Under the pieces are notes generated by a model. That model was not told the DNA's origin. It did no database searches and was given only the letters and a program-made list of their open reading frames with translations. 5,406 nt of DNA, taken from assembly GCA_947480815.1 (NCBI GenBank), contig CANKEA010000104.1, positions 1 through 5,406 of the forward strand. The letters run 5' to 3'. How positions within the stretch are numbered: position 1 is the first letter of the stretch; each line of letters opens with the position of its first letter. Both the position numbers and the translations under genes were made by a program. The stretch comes from Caulobacterales bacterium. Its GTDB lineage: Bacteria > Pseudomonadota > Alphaproteobacteria > Caulobacterales > Caulobacteraceae. Shown piece by piece: positions 1 to 5,406 of the stretch.

Positions 1-1301
1 CGGCCGACCGCGCCCTCCTCCAGCCGCGCTTCCAAGGCGACATTTCCTTCCGCGTCTGGCTCCTCGGTCTGCACGCGGCCGTGGCGATATAGCCAGGCCA
101 AGGCCTTGCCCTGATCGACACCCAGGATCATTCGCACCGGTGGTGTGTCGTCGATCAGGCTGGCGAGGGTGTTGAGTAGGGCGTCGATCCCCTCCCCGGT
201 CTGGGCCGAAACCAGCAGGGCACCAAAGCGGGTGGCACGATTGGCCAGGGCGTCGCGGTCTTCTAGATCGGCAACCAGATCTGCCTTGTTCCAGATTTCC
301 AGCATATGCCGGCCTTCATCGCGTTCCAGATCGGCGGTCACGCCGAGATCACCGAGTACCTGCTGGACATCCTTGCGCTGCGCGTCGCTGTCCTCGCTGG
401 CGATGTCGCGCACATGCAGCACAATATCGGCCTCTTGCACCTCTTCCAGGGTGGCCCGGAAGGCTTCGACCAGTTCATGCGGCAGGTCAGAAATGAAACC
501 CACTGTGTCGGACAGGATGGCCGGGCGGCCATCGGGCAGGCGAACCTGCCGCAGGGTAGGATCAAGCGTGGCGAACAGCATGTCTTGTGCGGTCACGCTG
601 GCCTGGGTCAGGCGGTTAAACAGGGTCGATTTACCGGCATTGGTGTAGCCGACCAGAGCCACGGACGGATAAGGTGCCTTCTTGCGGGCCGCACGGTGCA
701 GGCTGCGCGTGCGGCGAACCTCCACCAGTTCCTTCTTCAGCTTCAGAATGCGGTCGGCAATCATCCGCCGGTCGAGTTCGATCTGTGTTTCGCCGGGGCC
801 GCCGGTAGCTCCCGTGCCGCCGCTCTGTCGTTCCAGGTGGGTCCAAGTCCGAACCAGGCGCGAGCGCTCATAATTCAGCCGGGCCAGTTCAACCTGCAGC
901 TTGCCCTCACGGGTGCGGGCACGACGGGCGAAGATTTCTAGGATCAGGCCGGTTCGGTCTACGACCTTGGCGTTCCAAGCCTTTTCAAGATTGCGCTGCT
1001 GAGAGGGCGTCAGGGCGTCGTCGATGACGACCACCTCGATGTCGTTCTCCCCGATCGTTACATGCAGTTCTTCGACCTTGCCCTTGCCAAACAGAGTTGC
1101 GGGCGAGGTCGAGCGCAGAGGTACGACCATGGCTTCGCGCACGGTCAGGTCGAGCGCCAGGGCCAAGCCCACAGCCTCCTCCAGCCGAGCCTCAGGCGCG
1201 CGGAATCCGGCGGCATGAGGCCGGATCGGGTGAACGACGAGGGCTGCTACCAGCGGCGGCCGCCGATCGATCCCTTGAGGCTTGCTCTTAGAAGCGCTCA
1301 A
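1..1301 (-). CDS. hflX: GTPase HflX, ribosome-associated (3' end cut off by window edge)
   Basis: HflX is a TRAFAC-class GTPase that binds the 50S subunit and, in studied bacteria, splits or rescues stalled ribosomes, notably after heat stress. The frame is open from position 1301 to the left edge (433 codons visible). The N-terminal HflX domain contains the signature GGPGETQIELDRR (about residues 167-179), followed by a basic helical linker. The G domain shows G1 GYTNAGKST (218-226), G3 DTVGF (265-269), G4 NKAD (338-341) and G5 SAQTGEG (365-371). The visible end, LEEGAVG, should lie close to the true C-terminus, with perhaps a few dozen residues or fewer missing. The start is inferred as TTG at 1301, giving MSASKSKPQG; no in-frame ATG lies upstream near hfq, and the first downstream ATG would remove much of the N-terminal domain. 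This start is 10 bases after the hfq stop and has only a weak Shine-Dalgarno, which suggests co-transcription and translational coupling with hfq. Identity is very secure; the start is less so. Confidence 0.96.
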   Translation of the reverse strand, partial: MSASKSKPQGIDRRPPLVAALVVHPIRPHAAGFRAPEARLEEAVGLALALDLTVREAMVVPLRSTSPATLFGKGKVEELHVTIGENDIEVVVIDDALTPSQQRNLEKAWNAKVVDRTGLILEIFARRARTREGKLQVELARLNYERSRLVRTWTHLERQSGGTGATGGPGETQIELDRRMIADRILKLKKELVEVRRTRSLHRAARKKAPYPSVALVGYTNAGKSTLFNRLTQASVTAQDMLFATLDPTLRQVRLPDGRPAILSDTVGFISDLPHELVEAFRATLEEVQEADIVLHVRDIASEDSDAQRKDVQQVLGDLGVTADLERDEGRHMLEIWNKADLVADLEDRDALANRATRFGALLVSAQTGEGIDALLNTLASLIDDTPPVRMILGVDQGKALAWLYRHGRVQTEEPDAEGNVALEARLEEGAVG

Positions 1302-1311
1302 ACGACGGCGA

Positions 1312-1551
1312 TCACTCGAACTCAGGTTCGTACAGCTGAACCGGGGCCGACGGCATGATCGTGGAGATGGCGTGCTTATAGACCAGCTGCGACTGGCCAT
1401 CGCGGCGCAATAGCACACAGAAATTGTCGAACCAGCTCACGACGCCCTGAAGTTTTACGCCGTTGACGAGGAAGATGGTCAGAGGTGTCTTGGATTTGCG
1501 GACGCTATTGAGAAACGTGTCCTGCAGATTCTGCTTCTTATCGATGGTCAT
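1312..1551 (-). CDS. hfq: RNA chaperone Hfq
   Basis: Hfq is a hexameric Sm-like protein that pairs small RNAs with mRNAs and affects their stability and translation. The 79-residue product is of normal alphaproteobacterial length. Residues 7-15 (QNLQDTFLN) form the N-terminal helix that lines the proximal face, with Q10 equivalent to E. coli Q8. The Sm1 region includes LVNGVKLQG (28-36) and F44, the proximal-face aromatic. The Sm2 signature is YKHAIST (58-64). The rim patch reads RKSK (18-21) where E. coli has RRER. The tail after residue 67 is short and ends acidic (EPEFE), unlike the long E. coli tail. The ATG at 1551 was chosen because GGAAG lies 7 bases upstream and because the family normally starts just before the KKQNLQD block. 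An in-frame GTG at 1596 would add 15 residues ([15 protein letters not shown]) that do not resemble the family. The sequence closely resembles Hfq of Caulobacter as recalled. Confidence 0.98.
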   Translation of the reverse strand: MTIDKKQNLQDTFLNSVRKSKTPLTIFLVNGVKLQGVVSWFDNFCVLLRRDGQSQLVYKHAISTIMPSAPVQLYEPEFE

Positions 1552-1598
1552 TTTGGGACTTCCAGTCGTTCGGGGGGCACAACACCCTCCACACACAT
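1548..1598 (-). CDS. Possible 16-codon leader ORF overlapping the hfq start
   Basis: An ATG at 1598 opens a short frame, different from that of hfq, encoding [16 protein letters not shown]. Its stop TGA (1550-1548) overlaps the hfq ATG as ATGA, the typical arrangement for translational coupling. It also spans the hfq Shine-Dalgarno. Against it, no good Shine-Dalgarno precedes its ATG (only GAAG two bases upstream, too close), and short ORFs of this length arise by chance in a 169-base gap. The peptide shows no run of a single amino acid of the kind seen in classic attenuation leaders. I do not recognise it. It is listed because of the precise overlap, not because translation is shown. Confidence 0.22.
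   Translation of the reverse strand: MCVEGVVPPERLEVPK
1559..1563 (-). promoter_or_regulatory. Shine-Dalgarno of hfq
   Basis: GGAAG on the minus strand, 7 bases before the ATG at 1551. It decides the 79-residue start over the in-frame GTG at 1596. It lies inside the last codons of the possible leader ORF ending at 1548, so ribosomes on that ORF would cover it. Confidence 0.75.
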
Positions 1599-1629
1599 GG
1601 CTTCGAGTTTAGGCCACAATAAGCGCGGT

Positions 1630-1654
1630 AGCGCAAAGGCGAACCACCTGCGCT
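1630..1654 (-). other. Imperfect hairpin upstream of hfq
   Basis: In the minus-strand RNA, AGCGC-AGG can pair with CCT-(TT bulge)-GCGCT around a 7-base loop. A competing 6-bp stem, GGCGAA (1671-1666) with TTCGCC (1643-1638), uses the same CC bases, so the two are mutually exclusive. No T-run follows the hairpin, so an intrinsic terminator for dat is doubtful. A leader structure or chance folding in GC-rich DNA are both possible. Confidence 0.25.
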
Positions 1655-1720
1655 CGGGGTATTTCTTCGCCCTGGACAAACACAGCCGGTCAATCTTGCA
1701 GAATGCGAATGCGGCGGCCG

Positions 1721-2578
1721 CTAGTCGAGTGCGGCTACCCGTAGATAGGCAGCCCGCAGTCGGCTCGCTAACGCTCCGGGATGTCCATTGCCCAGAATGT
1801 GGCCGTCGATCGACGTGACCGGCATCACAAGCGCTCCCGCGCCGGTAATAAAAGCCTCTCGCGCCGCCTTGGCGTCTTCTACCGTGAACGGCTGTTCCGA
1901 CACCTCAAGCCCGCTATCGGCAATGACGCCCATCAAGGTGGACCGCGTGACACCACGCAGAATGTTGGCCGTCGTCGTTCGAGTACGAAGCCTACCGTTG
2001 CGGTCGACGATCCAGGCATTTGACGAGGCACCCTCAGTGACCATCCCGTCAGCGTCAACGAACCAAGCCTCACCGGCACCGACGACCTTCGCCGCCTGCT
2101 TGGCCAAGATATTGGGCAGGAGATTGATGGTCTTGATGTCGCACCGACCCCAACGATTTTCCGGCAGGGTGATGACAGCAATTCCCTTGGCGGCCTTCAG
2201 CGCCGCAGCGAGAGGGTCAGTGGCACGGGCAGTTATGACTAAGGCTGGCGGGGTATCAGACGTGGGGAAAACGTGGTCGCGACGGGCGACACCCCGCGTG
2301 ATCTGGAGATAGAGCAGGCCATCGCGGATACGATTGCGGCGCAAGACCTCATGCAGCACGATCTTTAAGGCCGCCTCACCCATCGGCGGAACGATCTGAA
2401 GTTCGCCCAATGACCGCTGTAGACGGGTAAAATGCCCTTCGGCATCCGCCAGCTTGCCATCGAAGACAGCCCAGACCTCATAGACCCCGTCACCGAACTG
2501 ATACCCACGGTCCTCGATATGAACCACGGCGCGACCGTGAGGTTCGTAGGCACCATTCACATAGGCCACGCGCGACAT
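1721..2578 (-). CDS. dat: D-amino-acid aminotransferase (fold-type IV PLP enzyme)
   Basis: The product (285 residues) is a class IV PLP aminotransferase, predicted to catalyse D-alanine + 2-oxoglutarate = pyruvate + D-glutamate in the cytoplasm, linking two D-amino acids of peptidoglycan. The N-terminal block EDRGYQFGDGVYEV (22-35) is characteristic of D-amino-acid transaminases and holds Y33, equivalent to Bacillus Y31. R100 and H102 in RRDHVFP align with the R98/H100 carboxylate trap of the Bacillus enzyme; this separates it from branched-chain (IlvE) and aminodeoxychorismate lyase (PabC) relatives. The Schiff-base lysine is K149 in DIKTINLLPN. E182 in TEGASSN contacts the PLP ring nitrogen in the family. 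The length matches the family. The ATG overlaps the ntrX stop by one base (TAATG), and GAGGAAGAG lies 8 bases upstream within ntrX, so translation is probably coupled to ntrX. The family and motif assignment is firm. Substrate preference is inferred from conserved residues only. Confidence 0.93.
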   Translation of the reverse strand: MSRVAYVNGAYEPHGRAVVHIEDRGYQFGDGVYEVWAVFDGKLADAEGHFTRLQRSLGELQIVPPMGEAALKIVLHEVLRRNRIRDGLLYLQITRGVARRDHVFPTSDTPPALVITARATDPLAAALKAAKGIAVITLPENRWGRCDIKTINLLPNILAKQAAKVVGAGEAWFVDADGMVTEGASSNAWIVDRNGRLRTRTTTANILRGVTRSTLMGVIADSGLEVSEQPFTVEDAKAAREAFITGAGALVMPVTSIDGHILGNGHPGALASRLRAAYLRVAALD

Positions 2579-3966
2579 TAGGTGGGCTCTTCCTCGCCGG
2601 CGCGGCCGCCCATAGCGAGGGACCTCAGCTTACGGTGTAGGGCCGAACGCTCCATGCCGATGAAGGAAGCGGTGCGGGATATGTTGCCGCCAAAGCGCAC
2701 GATTTGGGCCGAAAGATATTCCCGCTCGAACAACTCGCGCGCCTCACGCAATGGCAGGGCGATGATACGCTCTGCTCCAATCGACCCAGTCTGGCCAACA
2801 ATGGGCTTGTCGTTCGGCAACTGATCGGCGGTGATCAGGTCGCTCGTCTCGCCAGAGGCCAGGATCAACATCCGCTCGACATGGTTGCGCAGTTGGCGGA
2901 CATTACCCGGCCAGGCGTGAACTTGAAGCGTGGCCATGGCATCCTCGGCGAGGCGCCGGCGCGGCATGCCCGTCGCTTCGCTGATGCGCTCGATGAAGTG
3001 TTGGATAAGCTCGGGAATATCATCGCGGCGTTCGGTCAAGCCAGGCACGCGCACCGGCACCACGCTCAAACGATGGAACAAATCTTCACGGAACCGTCCG
3101 GCAGCGATCTCCTCGCGCAGGTCCCGCGAGGAGGACGAAATCACGCGCACATCGACCTGCACGTCATTATCGCCCCCGACACGGCGGAATCTTTGTTCGA
3201 CCAGCACCCGCAGGATACGACCTTGAGTCTCCCTCGGCATATCAGCCACTTCGTCGAGATAGAGGGTCCCGCCGTGAGATCGTTCGAACACGCCAATCTT
3301 GCGTGGGCGACCGCCCTCCCCCTCCTCGCCGAAAAGTTCGGCGTCCATGCGTTCGGGCGTCACACCGGCTGCGCCAATAGCGACGAACTCGCTGCGCGCC
3401 CGAGGACTGGCCGCGTGGATCATGCGGGCGGCAAGTTCCTTACCCGCGCCCGGCGGACCAGAGATCAACACCCGGCTGTTGGCGGGAGCGACCTTGGCGA
3501 TCAGGGACTTCAACGCCTGGGATGCCGCAGAGTGACCAATCATGCCGTCGGCATCCAACGTCTGCATGCGCAGCCGACGATTCTCGCGCTTCAGCGAGGC
3601 CGACTCAATGGCGCGTTCGACCACCATCAGCAGACGATCAGACTTGAACGGCTTTTCCAGAAATTCATAGGCACCGCGCTTAATCGCGCTGACCGCAGTT
3701 TCGATATTGCCATGACCGGAAATCATGACCACGGGCAGGTCAGCGTCCAGAGTCTTGATGAGATCGAGCAGTTCAAGCCCGTCCATCCCCCCGCCCTGCA
3801 TCCAGATATCTAGGACCAACAGCGCCGGCTTTCGGGTCCGCAGCGCCGCCAGGGCACTATCGGAGTCTGCCGCTGTACGCACGGCATAGCCCTCATCGGA
3901 CAGGATTCCAGCGACCAGATCGCGGATATCAGCCTCATCGTCGACGATCAGGACATCGGCGTTCAT
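2578..3966 (-). CDS. ntrX: Response regulator NtrX, NtrC-family architecture
   Basis: NtrX (462 residues) is the DNA-binding partner of NtrY. The receiver domain (about 4-118) has the acidic pair D9/D10, phosphoacceptor D53 in VLDIWM, S83 and K105 in EKP. The AAA+ domain (about 143-370) has a variant Walker A, SGPPGAGKE (169-177), Walker B GGTLYLDEV (232-240), putative arginine fingers R293 and R299 in FREDLFHRL, and sensor II R357 in WPGNVRQLRN. The sigma54-contacting GAFTGA loop is absent: residues 213-225 read GEEGEGGRPRKIG. The sensor I region reads SSSSRDL instead of the common AATNRDL type. A Fis-type helix-turn-helix follows (about 413-452, GGNISRTASFIGMERSALHRKL). The start at 3966 keeps the receiver at the N-terminus, has GAGG 8 bases upstream, and leaves 10 bases after the ntrY stop. 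An in-frame start at 4041 would overlap ntrY and add a tail foreign to receivers. NtrX was preferred over NtrC because of its motifs and its position after ntrY. Confidence 0.95.
   Translation of the reverse strand: MNADVLIVDDEADIRDLVAGILSDEGYAVRTAADSDSALAALRTRKPALLVLDIWMQGGGMDGLELLDLIKTLDADLPVVMISGHGNIETAVSAIKRGAYEFLEKPFKSDRLLMVVERAIESASLKRENRRLRMQTLDADGMIGHSAASQALKSLIAKVAPANSRVLISGPPGAGKELAARMIHAASPRARSEFVAIGAAGVTPERMDAELFGEEGEGGRPRKIGVFERSHGGTLYLDEVADMPRETQGRILRVLVEQRFRRVGGDNDVQVDVRVISSSSRDLREEIAAGRFREDLFHRLSVVPVRVPGLTERRDDIPELIQHFIERISEATGMPRRRLAEDAMATLQVHAWPGNVRQLRNHVERMLILASGETSDLITADQLPNDKPIVGQTGSIGAERIIALPLREARELFEREYLSAQIVRFGGNISRTASFIGMERSALHRKLRSLAMGGRAGEEEPT
2587..2595 (-). promoter_or_regulatory. 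Shine-Dalgarno of dat, inside ntrX
   Basis: GAGGAAGAG on the minus strand, ending 8 bases before the dat ATG, within the codons for the Glu-rich C-terminus of NtrX. Together with the TAATG junction it supports termination-reinitiation between ntrX and dat and fixes the dat start at 2578. Confidence 0.7.
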
Positions 3967-3974
3967 TGGCAGAT

Positions 3975-3978
3975 CCTC
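3975..3978 (-). promoter_or_regulatory. Shine-Dalgarno of ntrX overlapping the ntrY stop
   Basis: GAGG lies 8 bases before the ntrX ATG at 3966 and overlaps the ntrY TGA (3979-3977). It supports the 3966 start and suggests that the kinase and regulator are translated in a coupled way. Confidence 0.7.
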
Positions 3979-5406
3979 ATGACACTTCTCTCGCGAGTGC
4001 GATGGCCTTGGGTTCATCGGCAGCGCCAGAGGCACTGGCATTGGGGAATTTCAGGGTGATGAGCGCCCCGCGGTCCTTGGGCGCATCAGTCAGCACAAGT
4101 TCGCCGCCGTGCTCTTCCATGATCCGCTTAACGATCGCCAAGCCAAGGCCTGTGCCTTTTTCGCGGGTGGTCACATAGGGCTCAATCAGCCGATCCCTGT
4201 CGCGCGCCGGCAGACCCATGCCGTTATCCTCAACGGCGAGACTGATAGCGCCCTTCTTATCAACGAAAAGGCTGGCCAAGATCCGACCCTGCGGGGCCTT
4301 GGGGTCTTCGGCATGTCGGCTCGCAATGGCTTCAGCAGCGTTCTTGAGCAGGTTGGTCAAGCCTTGGCCAACCATGCGGGCGTCGCACGCCAGGGAAGAC
4401 TGGGCAGGTACCTCGCCCATATCGACGATGATCTCGGGCGACGCCACCTTCTGGGCGAATACGGCCTGGTGCAGTAGCTCCACCGCATCGACCCGCGCGA
4501 ACTTGGGTGCTGGCATGCGCGCGAACGAAGAGAACTCATCGACCATCCGGCCAATGTCGCCCACCTGGCGGATAATGGTCTCGGTACAGCGATCGAATGT
4601 TTCCAGGTCGCCGACGATCTCCTTGCGGTATTTGCGACGCAACCGTTCGGCCGATAGCTGAATCGGGGTAAGAGGATTCTTGATCTCATGGGCGATGCGG
4701 CGAGCCACGTCGCGCCAAGCGGCATTGCGTTGGGCTGCAACGAGCCGCGTGATGTCGTCGAAAGTGAGCACCAACCCCTCGGCGGACTGTCCAGAAACGC
4801 GCACCCGCAGCCGCCGCGTTTCAGTCTTACGCTTCACATCCACCTCGGCCTCTGCATCGGCACCTGCGGACTTGGCCTGATGCATCACATCCACCAGTTC
4901 CGGAGCAGCCTTATCAAGCGCCTTGCCTAAGGCCTGATGCACAGTCAGACCCAGCAAGGTGGCAGCGCTACGGTTCAATGCCGAGATATTGCCGCGTTCA
5001 TCCAGGCCCATCACACCAGCGCTCACCCCCGACAGCACAGTCTCAATGAACTGGCGACGCGCCTCGGCATCCACCCTGGCGGTCTTCAGCGCGGCCTGCT
5101 GATCTTGTAGGTCACTGGTCATTTGGTTGAAAGCGCGTGACAGAACGCCGATCTCGGCCGACCCACCCTCGGCATCGACCCGAGCATCAAGGTCGCCCTG
5201 CGCCACGCGCCCGGCGGCCTGCACCAGACGCGCAACAGGCGCGGCAATGGAGTTCGCGGCGGCAACACCTAGCCAGACCGCACCAACGAGCACCAACAGG
5301 GCCGTCTCGACATAGCTTAGAATGAAGGCCGACTGGATTTTGGTCCGGCTGGCAGCCGCGTCGCGATAGCTGACTAGAGACGCTTCTGTTTCACGCAGAT
5401 GGTTGA
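3977..5406 (-). CDS. ntrY: Sensor histidine kinase NtrY (5' end cut off by window edge)
   Basis: The frame is open to the right edge, so the true start lies outside the window. The visible 475 residues are the C-terminal part; NtrY proteins are typically above 700 residues, so earlier transmembrane segments and the periplasmic domain are missing. In fragment numbering: the end of an extracytoplasmic region (1-22), a transmembrane segment (about 25-50, LLVLVGAVWLGVAAA), a HAMP domain (about 51-103, with APVARL and GDLDARV), a short coiled linker, a PAS domain (about 117-220), HisKA with phospho-accepting H239 in HEIKNPLTPIQLS, then HATPase_c with N box NLLKNAAEAI (351-360), G1 DNGMGL (393-398) and G2 GTGLGLAIV (417-425). 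All catalytic motifs are intact. It should autophosphorylate at the inner membrane and pass phosphate to NtrX encoded 10 bases downstream. A TTG at 5296 is only an internal Leu codon in the membrane segment, not a start. NtrY was chosen over the soluble NtrB because of the TM-HAMP-PAS layout and the ntrX neighbour. Confidence 0.94.
   Translation of the reverse strand, partial: NHLRETEASLVSYRDAAASRTKIQSAFILSYVETALLVLVGAVWLGVAAANSIAAPVARLVQAAGRVAQGDLDARVDAEGGSAEIGVLSRAFNQMTSDLQDQQAALKTARVDAEARRQFIETVLSGVSAGVMGLDERGNISALNRSAATLLGLTVHQALGKALDKAAPELVDVMHQAKSAGADAEAEVDVKRKTETRRLRVRVSGQSAEGLVLTFDDITRLVAAQRNAAWRDVARRIAHEIKNPLTPIQLSAERLRRKYRKEIVGDLETFDRCTETIIRQVGDIGRMVDEFSSFARMPAPKFARVDAVELLHQAVFAQKVASPEIIVDMGEVPAQSSLACDARMVGQGLTNLLKNAAEAIASRHAEDPKAPQGRILASLFVDKKGAISLAVEDNGMGLPARDRDRLIEPYVTTREKGTGLGLAIVKRIMEEHGGELVLTDAPKDRGALITLKFPNASASGAADEPKAIALAREVS

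Larger units (their letters stand above)
1552..1720 (-). other. dat-hfq intergenic region, likely hfq promoter/leader
   Basis: This is the only sizeable non-coding gap in the window. It probably carries the hfq-hflX promoter or 5' leader and possibly a dat terminator, but none can be assigned firmly. On the minus strand, TTGACC (1693-1688) looks like a -35 element, but no convincing -10 lies at normal spacing: AAATAC at 1664-1659 is about 23 bases away. GCTACCGC near 1631-1624 partly resembles the GCTANAWC -10 described for Caulobacter housekeeping promoters, without a clear -35. There is no U-rich tract typical of an intrinsic terminator. No tRNA or recognisable small-RNA gene was seen. Confidence 0.45.

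Noticed and set aside
306..941. 211-codon open frame on the plus strand, antisense to hflX
   Set aside because: It lies opposite the HflX G domain, whose motifs are clear on the minus strand. The product has no recognisable family features.
1552..1596. N-terminally extended Hfq from GTG at 1596 (MCGGCC...)
   Set aside because: The extension does not resemble Hfq proteins, and the ATG at 1551 has a well-spaced Shine-Dalgarno.
1659..1693. TTGACC ... AAATAC as an hfq promoter
   Set aside because: The spacing of about 23 bases is too long for a housekeeping promoter and the -10 is poor, so it is only mentioned in the intergenic entry.
1713..1720. GCGGCCGC palindrome just after the dat stop codon
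   Set aside because: It is a common type of palindrome in GC-rich DNA, with no T-tract or flanking repeat, so it is not called as a terminator or recombination site.
2704..3813. 369-codon open frame on the plus strand, antisense to ntrX
   Set aside because: It lies wholly opposite the well-supported NtrX receiver and AAA+ domains. Its product is His/Arg/Gln-rich with no recognisable domain, as expected for an antisense shadow in GC-rich coding DNA.
3967..4041. Upstream in-frame ntrX start adding 25 residues
   Set aside because: It would overlap ntrY, the added residues are Pro/Ser/His-rich and not part of a receiver domain, and the 3966 ATG has a good Shine-Dalgarno.
3977..5296. ntrY starting at the TTG at 5296
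   Set aside because: The same frame stays open to the right edge with plausible NtrY sequence (end of a periplasmic region plus the first half of the membrane segment). Starting at 5296 would cut the membrane helix.
1..5406. Mobile element, CRISPR array, tRNA/rRNA, toxin-antitoxin or defence system
   Set aside because: No direct repeat array, terminal inverted repeats, transposase or integrase motifs, or RNA gene was seen. Essentially the whole window is filled by five housekeeping or regulatory genes on one strand.

Overview
The window reads as a stretch of an alphaproteobacterial chromosome, most likely Caulobacterales. The evidence is the gene order, the Caulobacter-like Hfq protein (core plus a short acidic tail), and a moderately GC-rich base composition (roughly 60% by eye, not computed). 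Assignment to a genus is not possible from this sequence alone.

All recognisable genes lie on the minus strand, so transcription runs from high to low coordinates. In that order they are: ntrY, a membrane sensor histidine kinase whose 5' end is cut off by the right edge (5406-3977); ntrX, its response regulator (3966-2578); dat, a D-amino-acid aminotransferase (2578-1721); a 169-base non-coding gap (1720-1552); hfq, the RNA chaperone (1551-1312); and hflX, a ribosome-associated GTPase whose last few codons are cut off by the left edge (1301-1).

The genes are tightly packed. The ntrX Shine-Dalgarno overlaps the ntrY stop codon. ntrX and dat share one base in a TAATG junction. hflX starts 10 bases after the hfq stop. 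Only the dat-hfq gap has room for a promoter or terminator. It also holds a possible 16-codon leader ORF whose TGA overlaps the hfq ATG.

Functionally, NtrY and NtrX form a two-component system that in alphaproteobacteria has been linked to nitrogen metabolism, respiration/redox control and cell envelope functions. Dat interconverts D-alanine and D-glutamate, precursors of peptidoglycan. Hfq carries out post-transcriptional regulation through small RNAs. HflX splits or rescues stalled ribosomes under stress. As recalled, the ntrYX-(trkA)-dat-hfq-hflX order is a conserved alphaproteobacterial neighbourhood, here without trkA. I see no mobile element, CRISPR array, tRNA or rRNA, and no strong sign of an undescribed system. 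The points most worth a second look are the missing GAFTGA loop in NtrX and the leader ORF overlapping hfq.
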